From NCBI GenBank assembly GCA_032690845.1, contig CM064424.1, positions 33,801,969 to 33,865,968 of the forward strand: a stretch of 64,000 bases of DNA. The letters run 5' to 3'. Below, piece after piece: positions 22,088 through 33,677 of this stretch. Each line of letters begins with the position of its first letter. The first letter of the stretch is position 1. The translations under genes and the position numbers were made by a program. Source of the stretch: Eleusine coracana subsp. coracana. Taxonomy: Eukaryota > Streptophyta > Magnoliopsida > Poales > Poaceae. Below the pieces are notes generated by a model. It made no database searches and was not told the DNA's origin. It saw nothing but the letters and a program-made list of their open reading frames with translations.

Positions 22088-22951
22088 GGGAGGTACCCAA
22101 ACCAAGGTGCGCCACTTGTTCTATCCTCTCTCCCTCTTTCTCTAGTTGAGTTGTTTTCATTTTTTGAGAAAATTTAAGAACACCCAAAAATATTTTTCGC
22201 TTTCGAAGAAAAATCATAATAATTTGTATAACCAAAAAGAACAAAAAGATTTCCCATTTTTAAATAAAAATAGAGAACTTAGTCTCTTCCTTGCCTATGG
22301 AAATGATGAATAGTTGCTCTGTTAGCTCCTTGTGAATCTCAAGTATACAACCTTAACTCTTCATTTTGGTGGGTAATGGTAGACCAACATGATGACAAAG
22401 CTAGTCTCTCTATGTTTTAGTGGGTGCAAAATGGCTAATAAACACCAAGTCTACTTGTTGGAATTCATGATATAGCATGTTTTGGATGAGTCTATGATCT
22501 CCTCATGATTAGAGTCCAATGATTTCTCTCAAAACCATGCAAACCATGCTGCAATAAAGACCCCCCTAATTGGTTTATGTCTTTCCTATGATAGAAAAAT
22601 TCCTACCAAGGCTAGATATTAATTATGAACCCACTTTTATGCCATCCATGTATGCATTGAGCTTGGTTAGGATTTGATCCTTATGTGGGACTTGCACTTT
22701 CAAAGCCAATCATTTTCCTTCGCATAATCTTTGAGTTCTTAAATAATCATGCTTGGTTATGCGGTTTCCACATTGGATTCAAGCATCCACTTCATGAAGC
22801 ATGTTAGCCAAAAATCTCTCCTTTGCGAAAACCTTGGTCCTACAAGAAAGTTTTTGGTCCTCTCAAATTAAATGCTCAGAAAAAGTTTGCAAAAATATTT
22901 GAACCATTGAATTAGCTTCCCTACACTATGAGAGCTAGAAAAGAAAGAAAA

Positions 22952-22984
<33 letters not shown>

Positions 22985-23687
22985 GAAAATGAGAAAAATT
23001 ATTAGCTCTCATAGATGTACAAATGTCAAGTTTCAAGGTTCATTAAATCCTTTGAGCAAAATAAAGGACCATCCTTTCACTCTAGCACAAAAATTGAGTC
23101 TTTGATAAAGATTTTTGCTATTGTGCTAGTCCACTCCTTCACATGAGTCCATTCTGTCCCTCTCCCCTAGACATTATTTCCAAATGGTCGGAATCAGAAA
23201 GTGTAAAGTCTTTTCACTAGGATCATCTCTTAACTTAACAAAATATGCACATTAGATGTGCCATCCTACCATGCTCCACATATAAAGCCAAATTTTAGAG
23301 AGTATGATGAGAACTTGGTGAGGAAATACATTTTTTGAGAGATGAGAGTCATAGTGAAAATTTTCACCATGAGGGAAAATTTTCAATCTTATGCAGCATT
23401 ACAAAAACTTTGGACTCATGATCATGTAGGAGGTTGAGTGAGAAAATATAAACTAGTTATTCTGAGTTCCAACCACTCATGACAAGGTCATAAAATGCCT
23501 AAGAGTCCCACTTACAATGAGAAAGACTTAGTGATCAACTTGTGCTGGTTTACTATTACCTATATGTTGTAGGAGTATGTGTTTGTGCACTTGATCCTTG
23601 CAGGGTTCTAATATTGAAGCAACTCCTAATCCATCACTTCCAAGTTTTAATTTGCTCGGGACGAGCAAAGGTTTAAGCTTGGGGAGG
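22088..23687 (+). other. B1 3' non-coding region
   Basis: Continuation of B1 after R1. No supported gene. A GAAA-rich microsatellite occupies about 22936-22988. The last bases, AAGCTTGGGGAGG, are the purine tract before the 3' LTR. The stretch 23395-23530 recurs inverted at 30612-30757 in B2. Confidence 0.7.
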
Positions 23688-25635
23688 TGTTGGTGGCCCT
23701 TAAAACCCAATATCGGCCACCAAGTGGTCGGGAAATGCAAGGTAAAGACCAAAGTTTCATAAATATTTGTATAAACTAATAAAGTTCCACTAGTTTTGGT
23801 GAAATATGTGTTTGCAGGTTCAAAAGTGCCAAAATTATGTAAAAACATAAAGAAATGCCCCGTCGGCCGATCTCGCCGTAAAAAAGCTGTCCGACAGGGT
23901 CGTATGAGGCTGAAATCAGGGCCCGGGCAAGGTCGTGACGGCTGAGATCAAAACCTAGCCGACAAGGTCATATCAGGCTGAAATCAGCCACTCGGCTAGC
24001 CAAAATAGAGTCGTCATCAGGCTGATCATCCGACCCGGCCGATTCTGCAAAACACTCCATCATGAAGCTATTTTCTCCTCCTGGACAAAAGTAACAGAAT
24101 ATGGCTAAGGAAAAAGGGTTCATGAGTGGCCTAACCAGGACAAGTCATGGGGCGACCCGGAGGGGGTCAGCACCTGGCCAAGGCCACCGCTAGGCCTGAC
24201 CTGCCGCCCGGCCTCCCATGCCTCCCGGCCTCCCTTGCCGCCCGACCTGGTCTACCGCCCGACCTGGGTTGGCCCTTCCAGGGTTGCCAGCCATGAGGCC
24301 CGTGAGGCCTACCGACCCTAAAACAGAGAAATCGGTGCAAACCGACCAAGGAACCATCATCAAGACAAGATCTAAGCCAATCAAAACAAATCGGTCGGAA
24401 ACTGACTCAATCCAACGGCCGCCCGGCGTGGCCTACCTCCCTGTGGTGTATGCCGCCCGGCGGGGGAATTTTTGCCCACCGACTGTCCTTCACCTACAAG
24501 TACCCGCCAACCCTTCACAACCTATAAATAGTGGGGGAATTCGACAGAAAAAGAACATCAAGCAAGTGAAGCACATTGAAGTCTATTTCCCACTACTTTT
24601 CTTACTAGTACAGTAGGTTAGTTAGTCGGGAGTTAGAGTCTTGTCGAAAGCTTAGCTTGGGATTCCGGAAATCATCTTGGAGTCTTGCTATGAGCTCTTT
24701 TGTATCTTTTCTCTATTTGTGAGACTTATATTTTATTAAATACAATTATCTTTTCCTTATTTATCTTGTCAAGTATTTATTTTTACTTAGTCAATTTCCT
24801 CAAGTTACAATTATCGGGAAAGAAATTTGAAGCATAGTTTACTAGATTCCCGGCTAGGATTTAATTAAGTTTAGTTCTCGAATAGAACTTAGACTTGGTT
24901 ATTTCCTGGCTATTCTTTCGCTAGGCCAATGGAAGAATATCTAGTGAATGCATAGGCGCGGTGCCTAAGTTAACACTAGCTGGATTTGCATTCGTCCCCA
25001 CGGGCTGTGTGGTAGGCGACAGGTGGTGACAGCCCTGTCCGTCCCTTTAGTAATCCACCATGTTCGGGAAGTCTCAAGCAGGGTTGTCTAGCGGTAACGT
25101 GCCTACTAGTGCACGAGGTTAGTTACTGACCCTATTAGTGGATCGTTGTCGTGCCCAGAAGTAAGCTTATTGGTGAAAGACTCGAGGCTGTACCTTGGAT
25201 TTGGCGTAAGCACTCAACCCGAGTAACTAGGAATTTTGACACTTGTCTAGATTTAGAAAAGTTTATCTTAGGAATTTTAGACTTAGACTCGCTGTCCTCC
25301 CAACTAGCTTAATTGATCTCTTTTATATATCTTAGTGTGGATTTCTCCTGTATCACTGCTCCCCTGTTTATCATTGAATATCTTTACCCCCGTCTTTGGT
25401 TAGTTGGTATAACTCTTATAGTCATATCTTTGTTAAACCAAGATACTCTTATGCCTAGCTTCCCCGAGGAAAATAAATATGATACCTTGGAATACTCCTG
25501 GGTGAAATTCTACAATAGATGTTCCGTGCGTTTGCGGATTGGTTCACTCTTTTCTTAAAGCATAACAAACATCGATCAACACTTCGAGCGTTGTTACCAG
25601 ATAATATTTTGGTGCGTTGTTAAGAAGTGCCAACA
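23688..25635 (+). mobile_element. 3' LTR of B1
   Basis: A 1948-bp partner of 3922-5880, TGTTGGTGGCCC...GTGCCAACA, with TATA at 24533-24540. It is followed by the target duplication ATGGA and then by the resumed LTR of element A. Confidence 0.92.
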
Positions 25636-25640
25636 ATGGA

Positions 25641-25712
25641 CTACATGATAAACAAAGGTAACCTACGGCCTAGACACCACGTCTATGCTACTCGATTCTC
25701 TACATACGATGG
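25641..25712 (-). mobile_element. 5' LTR of element A, piece 2 of 3
   Basis: A 72-bp continuation of the A LTR (CCTAGACACCACGTC-type block, also at 62260 in another A LTR) between B1 and D. The last five bases, GATGG, are the target duplication of D. Confidence 0.8.
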
Positions 25713-27060
25713 TGTTGCTGCAAAAATCTTCACGCGTGACCTGGGAGATCTGCTTAGCTCCAGTGCAGGCTCAATACGAGAAACCAGGGTGTGTTAGTCG
25801 ATTTTCCCTGCAAATCGACAAAGAGACATAATAGTCAAATGACGCGGCTCACCGGCCTCGGACAGGCCGATGAAGAAAGCCGATAGCCATTGTTCATGAG
25901 ATCAGCCGATACTATTTTATGAATAAATAAAATAAAGGAAATTCAACTAATCGACTGATATTATCAGCTTATCAACAATATTTAATTCAATAAATAGTTT
26001 TAAATCATAGAAACCGTTAAAGAAATGAGTCGACCATCTAGAGTCGATAAGCCTACAGTGTTCATGAAGTGCCTGGCCAGGTAGACATAAAGGACCAAAG
26101 TCGATAGGGCTAAGTCGATAGTTCTATAATAAACATGCACATATTCGCTCTGTCAATGGTGTTAGGTCGATAGATCTGATTACCTGGTATTGCAAATATG
26201 CTCATAAATTACAAATCTAATTAGCCTCAAACAAGGGAGCAAACGACTATTATAGCGAATGGTATAATCAATTAAGCATCAGAAAGTCGATTGAACCGTG
26301 GTAACCTATCCGCTAAACGTCCCGATAGAACCCTATCGACTTTATTTATAAATAGATCAGATCTAATCTTATCAATCCAACAAGAGATCAGAGTCGATGC
26401 AGCCTCACTGATTTGAATAGATCAAACTTAATTGAGATAGTGTTCAAACACTATAAATAGAGCTAGATTTGATCTATTTATATCTAAAATCGATAAAGTG
26501 ACTCGAATAACAAATCTAAATAATACTTATAGAGCCTACCACAACTGCAATAGATCATCCTCAACCAAGACAGTATTGCAATCAGAGTTGATAAAACAAG
26601 CATCAAACAGATCTAATTACCGGATAACTAGCAATTCTAACGATAGCAACTAGAATATCAAATTAATGAGAAAGTACTAGTTGAGATTGATAGAATTACT
26701 GAGGGTGACTAATTTAAGTCTCTCGTCGAGATCAAAGCCAATGCAGCCCGCGCGAGATGAAAGTTTCATCGAGTAGGAAAGGTTGGTGATGCCTCGAATT
26801 TTATTGAATGAAAGTTTTTTTTCCTGTACAGATCCTATCACATATTTATAACCTCATACAAGAGGTTCTGACCCAACTCGGTCAGGACTCTTAAACAAAC
26901 CGACTAGGTTTAAAATAAAATCGAAACTAACAAATAGAAAAGACAAAATAACCCCACAGGGGCCCACTTTTCCTCCTTTCGACCGCTGGTCCTCTTCTGG
27001 TTCAGCCAACTCCACCCTTATTTCACTGATACTGTGTCTGATCAAATTCTGGTGCCAACA
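25713..27060 (-). mobile_element. 3' LTR of D
   Basis: A 1348-bp LTR, TGTTGCTGC...GTGCCAACA in plus orientation. A minus-strand TATA box (TATAAATA) is at 26843-26850, and an AATAAA-type signal is about 50 bp downstream of it. It matches the 5' LTR pieces 49892-50899 and 52376-52661. Confidence 0.9.
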
Positions 27061-27213
27061 CATGTCCCCCAAGTCTGGAGTACGAAATACCTCGTGCGCT
27101 GGATTCATCTCCTCATTTACCACGCGCCTTTACTCGTGAGTTACCCACTATTAAATTTCATCTTTTAGTATACCTCCCAACCACTCGGATCCTCCTTAAT
27201 TGCAGCTCACCAG
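27061..27213 (-). other. Purine tract and 3' end of D interior
   Basis: On the minus strand ACTTGGGGGACATG (27061-27078) abuts the LTR and is the D purine tract. The rest is non-coding spacer. The final ACCAG at 27209-27213 may be the partner of ACCAT at 41826-41830. Confidence 0.65.
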
Positions 27214-27413
27214 TGTTGACGGTCGTTAAATACCAATTCCGACCATCAATATAGCCATAAATAAGGGAAGACTTAGCATTTCATACACTCATATTAGCTA
27301 GGAATAATGAAATTCCACTTGTTCCTAGAGATTTATGTTTTGCAGAGATTATATACTAAAGGAGTGGAGAAATGCCCCATGATCTGTGATAATACCATTC
27401 CAGCCAATGGGGG
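27214..27413 (+). mobile_element. LTR-start-like fragment before LTR E
   Basis: Begins TGTTGACGGTCG and shares its first ~40 bases with the start of Athila-type LTRs here (compare 53892). It ends in CCAATGGGGG, a purine-tract-like run touching the next LTR. It may be the remnant of an internally deleted element. Confidence 0.4.
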
Positions 27414-29082
27414 TGTTATTGACGGTTCTTAAATGCTAAATCTGACCATCAATTGCCTGTATAAAATATATAAAATAAATAGCCAACATAGTGGAAGGAG
27501 TTTATTACTAACAATTTCCACAAGTGTTGGTGAATATTTGTATGCAGGTGATTTATAATCAAATTCAAGGAAATATCAGAGTTATAATAAAGAAATAATA
27601 GAAGCCCACAAACATGAAGTAAGAATTGGTCAAATAATATATTAGACCTCACCATGTTGAAGCCCTCGTCGAGCCGATCGAAACGCATATATAACTTACC
27701 TAAATCCGACTTCGGATGTGGGAGTTATGAAGCACAAAAGATCAGGTGTTTGGGCTGAAGCGACGCTGATGTTAGCATGATGTCAGCACGCGCGGAAAAA
27801 GTAGAGGATGGCGGTTCAGATTGCTTGGCCGAGTGGAGAAGACCACTACTTGACCCATAAGGATAAAGAATAGTCTAAGGAATATTCCCTTATTCCTAGG
27901 AAGGTTTCTCCACTCATCAAGTCACCTCCCATTATAAATAGAGCCCCTGTCCCTCTCATGTTTCAGACACCAAGAAGAATCTATTCTCTAGCATTACATT
28001 TAGTTTTTAGGTCCTAGTGGAGTTTAGAAGAGAGGAGAGCTATCTTGAGGTCCTCGACCTAGTCTTGGAGAGCCATCGGGTTAGTTCTATTCTAGTCCTC
28101 TCTTTTAAGACTTATTATTTTATTAATATTATTATCTTCTTTATTCCTTATGCCTTATTCTTATACTAGTGTGATAGTCATGTGCTTTGTATATGGTTAT
28201 TGCCTAGTCATGATAGGTTGTCATACGCTTCGTATACCTATGCTAATTAACCTATGTCCTTATACCCATTCTACGCATAGTGTGGATAGACATGCTTTAG
28301 TCCATGACTTGTTAATCCGTAGGGTTAGAGTTATGTGTACTATAGTCTGTAGCTTATTAATCTGTAGGGTTAAAGCTATGCATGTCCTAGCCCTTTACTT
28401 GTTGCTCCATAGGGTCAGAGTTATGCATGTTATATACTTGACTTGTTGATCCGTCGGGTCAAGGTTAGGTATACTCTTATTCCCGACTTGGTGATCCGAA
28501 GGGTCAAAGTTCCATGGGGATTGAGAGTATTGTTTAGCAATGTAAGCGTAGTGCTTAGATTGGTAAATAGCTATGAGTATTTGTTTGCCCCCATGAACAT
28601 GAATTGCTTTAGGACTAGCATTGGGACTTAATAGCCCTAGTGTCACGTGTCCTAATATAGGGTTAGCCGGTAGGTGGTGACAGCCCTGCTGTGCTTAATC
28701 CTCCCTGTTCTGGCTTAGCATAGGACCTAGGTTAGTATGTGTTGCATGTATTTAAACCTATACATAGGAATATAGAAGTACATAAGGATCTAGCTTGACT
28801 CCTCTTTAACCCACTTAACCTAGACTTTGTGTTAATATTAGGTTGGATTCTTCTGTGTGTCTTCACCTACCCACTATCATTATTATCCTTACCCCTGTTC
28901 AGACTTTGGTATATTATTAGTTATATGGTTATGAACATGCTATCTCTTGACCGCCGCCTTCCTATGGGAGAATTATAAATGACAGCAATTGAAGTAACCA
29001 ATGGTGAAATGCTACAACGGGATGTCCGTGCGCTTACGGAGTTAACTTGCCCACACTAACCATCTATTGAGTTCTACCAACA
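27414..29082 (+). mobile_element. LTR E (Athila-type)
   Basis: A 1669-bp LTR, TGTTATTGACGG...CTACCAACA, with TATAAATA at 27933-27940, five 45-bp tandem repeats at 28308-28530 and the family GGTGGTGACAGC block near 28675. It is related to, but distinct from, the A and B LTRs. No partner LTR is seen in the window. Confidence 0.78.
28308..28530 (+). repeat. 45-bp tandem repeat inside LTR E
   Basis: Five units starting at 28308, 28353, 28398, 28442 and 28487, each of the form CTTGTTGATCCGTAGGGT plus a variable second half. Spacing is 45, 45, 44 and 45 bp. They lie downstream of the TATA box, in the transcribed part of the LTR. Confidence 0.88.
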
Positions 29083-29135
29083 AGTAGTTCTGGCGTCTTG
29101 CCCAGGTCCATTTATTTGGTGTGACTTAGTAGATG
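29083..29135 (+). other. Primer-site-like leader after LTR E
   Basis: AGTAGTTCTGGCGTCTTGCCCAGG recalls the family primer site, and TTTGGTGTGAC recalls the leader at 55500. It ends where minus-strand B sequence begins. Confidence 0.4.
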
Positions 29136-29400
29136 TCCGGGCGGCGGCCTAATCCGGGTGTCGACCCCCTTCGGGTCACCCCATGACTTCTCCCGGTTAG
29201 GCCACTTGTGGATTCATTTTCCTTAGCCATATTCCATTGCTTTTGGTCCAGAAGGAGAAAACAACTTCATGGTGGTGTGTTTTGTAGAATTGGCTGGGTC
29301 GGATGATCAGCCTGATGATGACTCTGTTTTGACTAGCCGGGCGGCTGATTTCAGCCTGATATGACCCTATCGGCTAGGTTCTGATTTCAGCCATCACGAC
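29136..29400 (-). mobile_element. Truncated 3' LTR of element B2
   Basis: Matches the upstream third of the B LTR in reverse orientation (compare 41320-41590). Its TATA box and everything downstream are missing, and the LTR start is replaced by the fold-back at 29401. Confidence 0.75.
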
Positions 29401-30611
29401 TGATGTAGATCTACATATGACCCGATCTTCCGAGAGATAAGGGGATAAACTCGAATTTGGGGAACTCGGCATCGATGACCCGGCTTGAATCAGACACGAT
29501 CCAACCCCGCAACCGTTACACCAAGCACAACTTGATTGTTCCTGCAAGCGAAATCGAGAACACAAGCAAGAGAGGATAAACACGCAATCTGAAATTGCAA
29601 ATATGGATGAAGCGAATCACAAGAAAAGGTTCAACCTCTGAACACAAAAGGACTAATCGCCACAGTGGTGTAGAACAAGAACAGGGGCCTTGGATTACTG
29701 TAAAAGGACTTGTCGCCACAGTTATAATAATTCGATCAAGTTTCTCTCTGGAAAACTGAACTAAAGAAAACCCGAAACTAAAAGACGGCAGCTACTGAGT
29801 TTATGTAGGAAACAGGGACATCCTAGGGTTGGGGGCGACCAGGAGGGGCGCCCACAACATGGGCTTAAGGCCCGACACGGTACATGGCCAAGTTGGCCCA
29901 AAATAGGTCGTCACCAACTCGGTCGCCGTGTTCGTCCCGGATTCAGCCGACACCCCTTCACGGTTTTGATGATATCTCCCACATCCGACGTCCAAACGAG
30001 GCGTTCTTTGATGCGTTGGAAAGGGGACGATGACGCCGTCGTTTTGGTTCTGGTCCTAGCTCCAGAAGGGTCGTGAGTCATAATATGTGACCATGACAAG
30101 GTGCTATACCACCTATTTTGGGCCAACTTGGCCATGTATCGTGTCGGGCCTTAAGCCCATGTTGTGGGCGCCCCAGTGGTCGCCCCCAATCCAAGGACGT
30201 CTTTGTTTCCTACATAAACTCAGTAGCCGCCGTCTTTTCGTTTCGGGTTTTGTTTAGTTTAGTTTTCTAGAGAGAAACTTGATCGAATTATTGTAACTGT
30301 GGCAACAAGTTCTTTTACAGTAATCCAGGACTCCTGTTCTTGTTCTACACCACTGTGGTGATTAGTCCTTTTGTGTTCAGAGCTTGAACCTTTTCTTGTG
30401 ATTCGCTTCATCCATATTTGCAATTTCAGATTGCGTGTTTATCCTCTCTTGCTTGTGTTCTCGATTTCGCTTGCAGGAACAATCAAATTGTGCTTGGTGT
30501 AACGGTTGTGGGGTTGGATCGTGTCTGATTCAAGCCGGGTCGTCGATGCCGAGTTCCCCAAATTTGAGTTTATCCCCTTACCTCTCGGAAGATCGGGCCA
30601 TATCTACATCA
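29401..30611 (+). mobile_element. Fold-back pair of family C LTRs
   Basis: The left arm (29401-29906) is the reverse complement of C LTR positions 2536-3035. The right arm (29907-30611) is a direct copy of LTR positions 2331-3035. Both outer ends are LTR 3' termini (TGATG...CATCA), giving arms of about 500 bp around a ~200-bp loop. No target duplication is seen: the flanks are ACGAC and TAAGT. The flanking B2 sequence lacks about 400 bp relative to B1 (23531-23935). Confidence 0.85.
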
Positions 30612-30757
30612 TAAGTCTTTCTCATTGTAAGTGGGGCTCTTAGGCATTTTATGACCTTGTCATGAGCGGTTGGAACTCAGAAAAATTAGTTTAGATTTTG
30701 TCACTCAACCTCCTACATGATCATGAGTCAAAGTTTTTGTAATGCCGCATAAGATTG
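30612..30757 (-). mobile_element. B2 interior, 3' end fragment
   Basis: Reverse-complement match to B1 23395-23530 (CTCATTGTAAGTGGG...). It ends where R2 pol begins. Confidence 0.75.
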
Positions 30758-31408
30758 ATATGAAGCCGCCTAATTCTCAAAGGGACGTTCAGAACCTGAC
30801 TGGATGCATGGCGTGCTTGAGTCGCTTCATTTCCCGATTGGGGGTCAGGGGGTTACCACTCTTCCGATTGCATAAAAAGCAGGACGACTTTGTTTGGACT
30901 GAGGAAGCGTAGTTCGTAGTAGACGAATTCAAGATTCATCTCAGCAGTATTCCAGTGTTGGTGCCTCCAGAGCCAGGAGAAAAACTTCAGCTTTACATTT
31001 CGGCCACAACCCAGGTTGTGAGTACTATTTTGACAGTCGTCCAAGAAGAAGAGGGACACGTGCAAAAAGTACAGCATCCGGTCTACTTTGTGAGTGAGGT
31101 TCTCAGCGCCTCTAAGATAAGGTACCAGCAGATCTTGAAGTTGTTATATGCATTATTGATGACCTCGAGCAAGTTGAAGCACTATTTCCAAGCTCATCCA
31201 ATTGAAGTTCAAACGTCTTTTGCACTCGGGACGGTGTTACATAACCGAGAAGCTAAAGGAAAATAGCCAAGTGGGCAGTCGAACTTGGTCAATATACTAT
31301 TACGTTCGTGCCTCAGTCGGCTATAAAGGGACAAGCGTTAGCTGAATTCTTGCCGAGTGGACAGAGATTCAAAATCCTCCTGCTGCCCAAGATATCGAGT
31401 ACAGGAAA
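30758..31408 (+). pseudogene. R2 pol: end of RT and first RNase H
   Basis: Starts abruptly inside the RT-RNase H connection (NLTGCMACLSRFIS); LTR, gag, protease and RT palm are absent. RNase H follows (VQHPVYFVSEVLSASKIRY, LKHYFQAHPIEVQ). A TAG at 30910-30912 and a one-base shift near 31263 break it. Close relative of R1 14590-15226. Confidence 0.85.
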
Positions 31409-33139
31409 ATGTACTTTGATGGTTCCCTTCAATTACATGGGGCAGGTGCGGAGTTGTATTTATCTCGCCTACTAGAGAAAGGCTTCGATACGTCCTTCAA
31501 ATCATGTTTCACGCATCTAACAATGCTGCGGAATATGAAGCTCTCCTACACGGTTTGCGCATTGCTATGTCACTCGGCATTAAGCGCATCGACATATTTG
31601 GTGATTTGGCCTTGGTCATTAATCAGGTCACCAAGGATTGGAATTGTGTAGATGACAACATGAGTGCTTATTGCCAAGAAGTATGAAAACTCGAAGACAA
31701 GTTTGATGGATTGAAGTTCACACATGTTCTCCGAGATAATAACCAGGCGGCTGATGAGTTGGCCAAGATAGGATCATCTCGGTCTGCAATACTACCGGGT
31801 GTTTTTCTACATGTTCTGGATTCCTCAACAATTTCTTTCCGGTCGGACGTGTTGATGAGTATTGTTGCTGATCTCGTTGACAATGACGTCTCCAAGACCG
31901 ACTGGCGCGACCCACTCATTCAGTATTTGGATAAGGGAATGCTGCCCTCGGATCCAGATGAGCAGCAAAGATTGGAGATCCGATCTCGAGGATACTTGTT
32001 GGTGGGGGACCAACTCTACAAAAGGGGTGGTTCCAACATTTTGATGCGATGCATCTCAATTCCTGAAGGCCAAAAGTTGGTAGATGAGATTCATTCGGGA
32101 ATATGCGGGAATCATGCAGCTTCCAGGACTTTGGTCGGCAAAGCTTTCCAGCATGGGTTTTATTGGCCCACGGCGGTCGAAGATGCACACCAAGTTGTTC
32201 GGAAGTGTGAGGGTTGTCAATTCTTCGCTCAACAAACACATGTGCCTTCACAGCAACTTCACATGATACCATTGACTTGGCCTTTTTGCTGTTTGGGGAC
32301 TTGATATTGTCGGTCCTTTCAAGAAAGCGCCAGGCGGGTTCACTCATTTGTTTGTTGCTATTGACAAATTCACCAAGTGGATTGAAGCGAAGCCGGTCGG
32401 CAAGATTACATCCAAGAAGGCGATCGGGTTTGTCAAAGACATATTCACTCGATTTGGAGTTCCTCATGATATCATTACCGATAATGGCACTCAATTCACT
32501 TCGGTGGAGTTCCGGGACTTTGCCGATGAGATGGGAATAAAAATCCATTTTGCATTAGTGGCTCATCCGAAAAGCAATGGGCAGGTCTAACGGGCCAATG
32601 GTATGATTCTTCAAGGATTAAAGCCACGGATATTTGACAAACTCAAACCTTATGCCGGTCGGTGGGTCAAGGAGTCGCCTTCAGTCCTTTGGGGGCTTCA
32701 AACAAACACCAGTCGGGCTACTGGACAATCACCTTTTTCATTGGTCTATGGCTCAGAAGCTATGTTGCCGATTGAGGTCAGCCTTGTCTCAGCACGAGTT
32801 CAAGCGTATGATGAAAAGCTTTCTGAGGAAAACCAAGAGATTGATTTGATTGTGACAGAGGAGTTGCGTGATCGCGCTCTGTTTCGGTCGGCACTCTACC
32901 AACAAGGCTTGCGTCGTTATTATGATAAGAACGTTCATAGTTGCCACTTCCAAATTGGAGACCTAGTGCTTCGCCGAGTGCAATCAACAAAGAAGCAGCA
33001 TAAGCTCTCTCCAAAGTGGGAAGGACCGTACGTAGCGAAGGAAGTCACTCGCCCGGGGGCTTATAGACTGATGTATGAAGACGGCGATGATATTCCAAAC
33101 TCCTGGAACATAAATCAGCTACGTCGTTTCTATACTTAG
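31409..33139 (+). pseudogene. R2 pol: second RNase H and integrase
   Basis: The archaeal-type RNase H shows YFDGSLQLHG, AAEYEALLHG and FGDLALVINQV, with the conserved Ser after Asp changed to Leu. Integrase follows with IHSGICGNH, RKCEGCQFF, DIVGP and ITDNGTQF. The third catalytic residue, Glu in GQVERANG, is replaced by a TAA stop at 32588-32590. Other breaks are the TGA at 31684-31686 and a shift near 32282. The C-terminal part is open to 33139 (WNINQLRRFYT). It is very similar to R1 integrase. It is inactive. Confidence 0.88.
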
Positions 33140-33677
33140 CTATTATTTTGTGTATTTATACATTATTTATGAATGAAACTTTGGTCTTTTTTAATGAAAG
33201 ATTTCTGATGATTTTCATTCTATATCTGTCTCGATTCCTTAATTTATACTATTAAACAATCGAGCCAGGGGGCTAGCAATAATGTCCCATCTCGGTCTAA
33301 CCATATTTTGGTTTTGGCCTATTTTTTGATCGACTTATTATCATAAGATCTTGAGATCTTGAGTTTTGATCTTTATTATTTTGGTCTTACACTTATACAT
33401 CATGGTTAAATACTTTGTGTTGCACATCAGACTACCACTACACTAAACCAAGAGCCAAAAGTGTGAGAGGTCATGTGTCGATTGGTTGATTCTGTTTGTT
33501 ACGCGGTTATGGGTTACAACCTAATATGTTATGGCAGACTGATGCAATCTTTTTTTCTCTTGATAGAAAAATGTCAATGATATCTTTGTCAAACTTCTAA
33601 AGCTATAAAAGCATAAGATTAGTTTATACACAAGAATCATTACAAAAATACTACTAATGTTTTACAATATTACAGGA
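33140..33677 (+). other. Spacer between R2 pol and antisense gene
   Basis: AT-rich and non-coding as far as I can see; same position as 16963-17446 in R1. Confidence 0.55.

Larger units (their letters stand above)
3922..25635 (+). mobile_element. B1: Athila-type gag-only LTR retrotransposon
   Basis: Complete element with LTRs 3922-5880 and 23688-25635 (TGTTGG...CAACA), Asp-type primer site, gag, protease and a purine tract at the 3' end. The target duplication ATGGA is seen at 3917-3921 and 25636-25640. Without the nested R1 it is about 10.1 kb. No reverse transcriptase, RNase H or integrase domain appears between the protease and the 3' LTR, so it was non-autonomous or has lost pol. It is inserted in the LTR of element A. 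Confidence 0.93.

Noticed and set aside
29401..30611. DNA transposon with long terminal inverted repeats
   Set aside because: The arms are recognisable C LTRs with different inner breakpoints, no transposase is present and no target duplication is seen.
32214..32548. Extra frames over R2 integrase
   Set aside because: Shadows of the integrase reading; the catalytic motifs are in the other frame.
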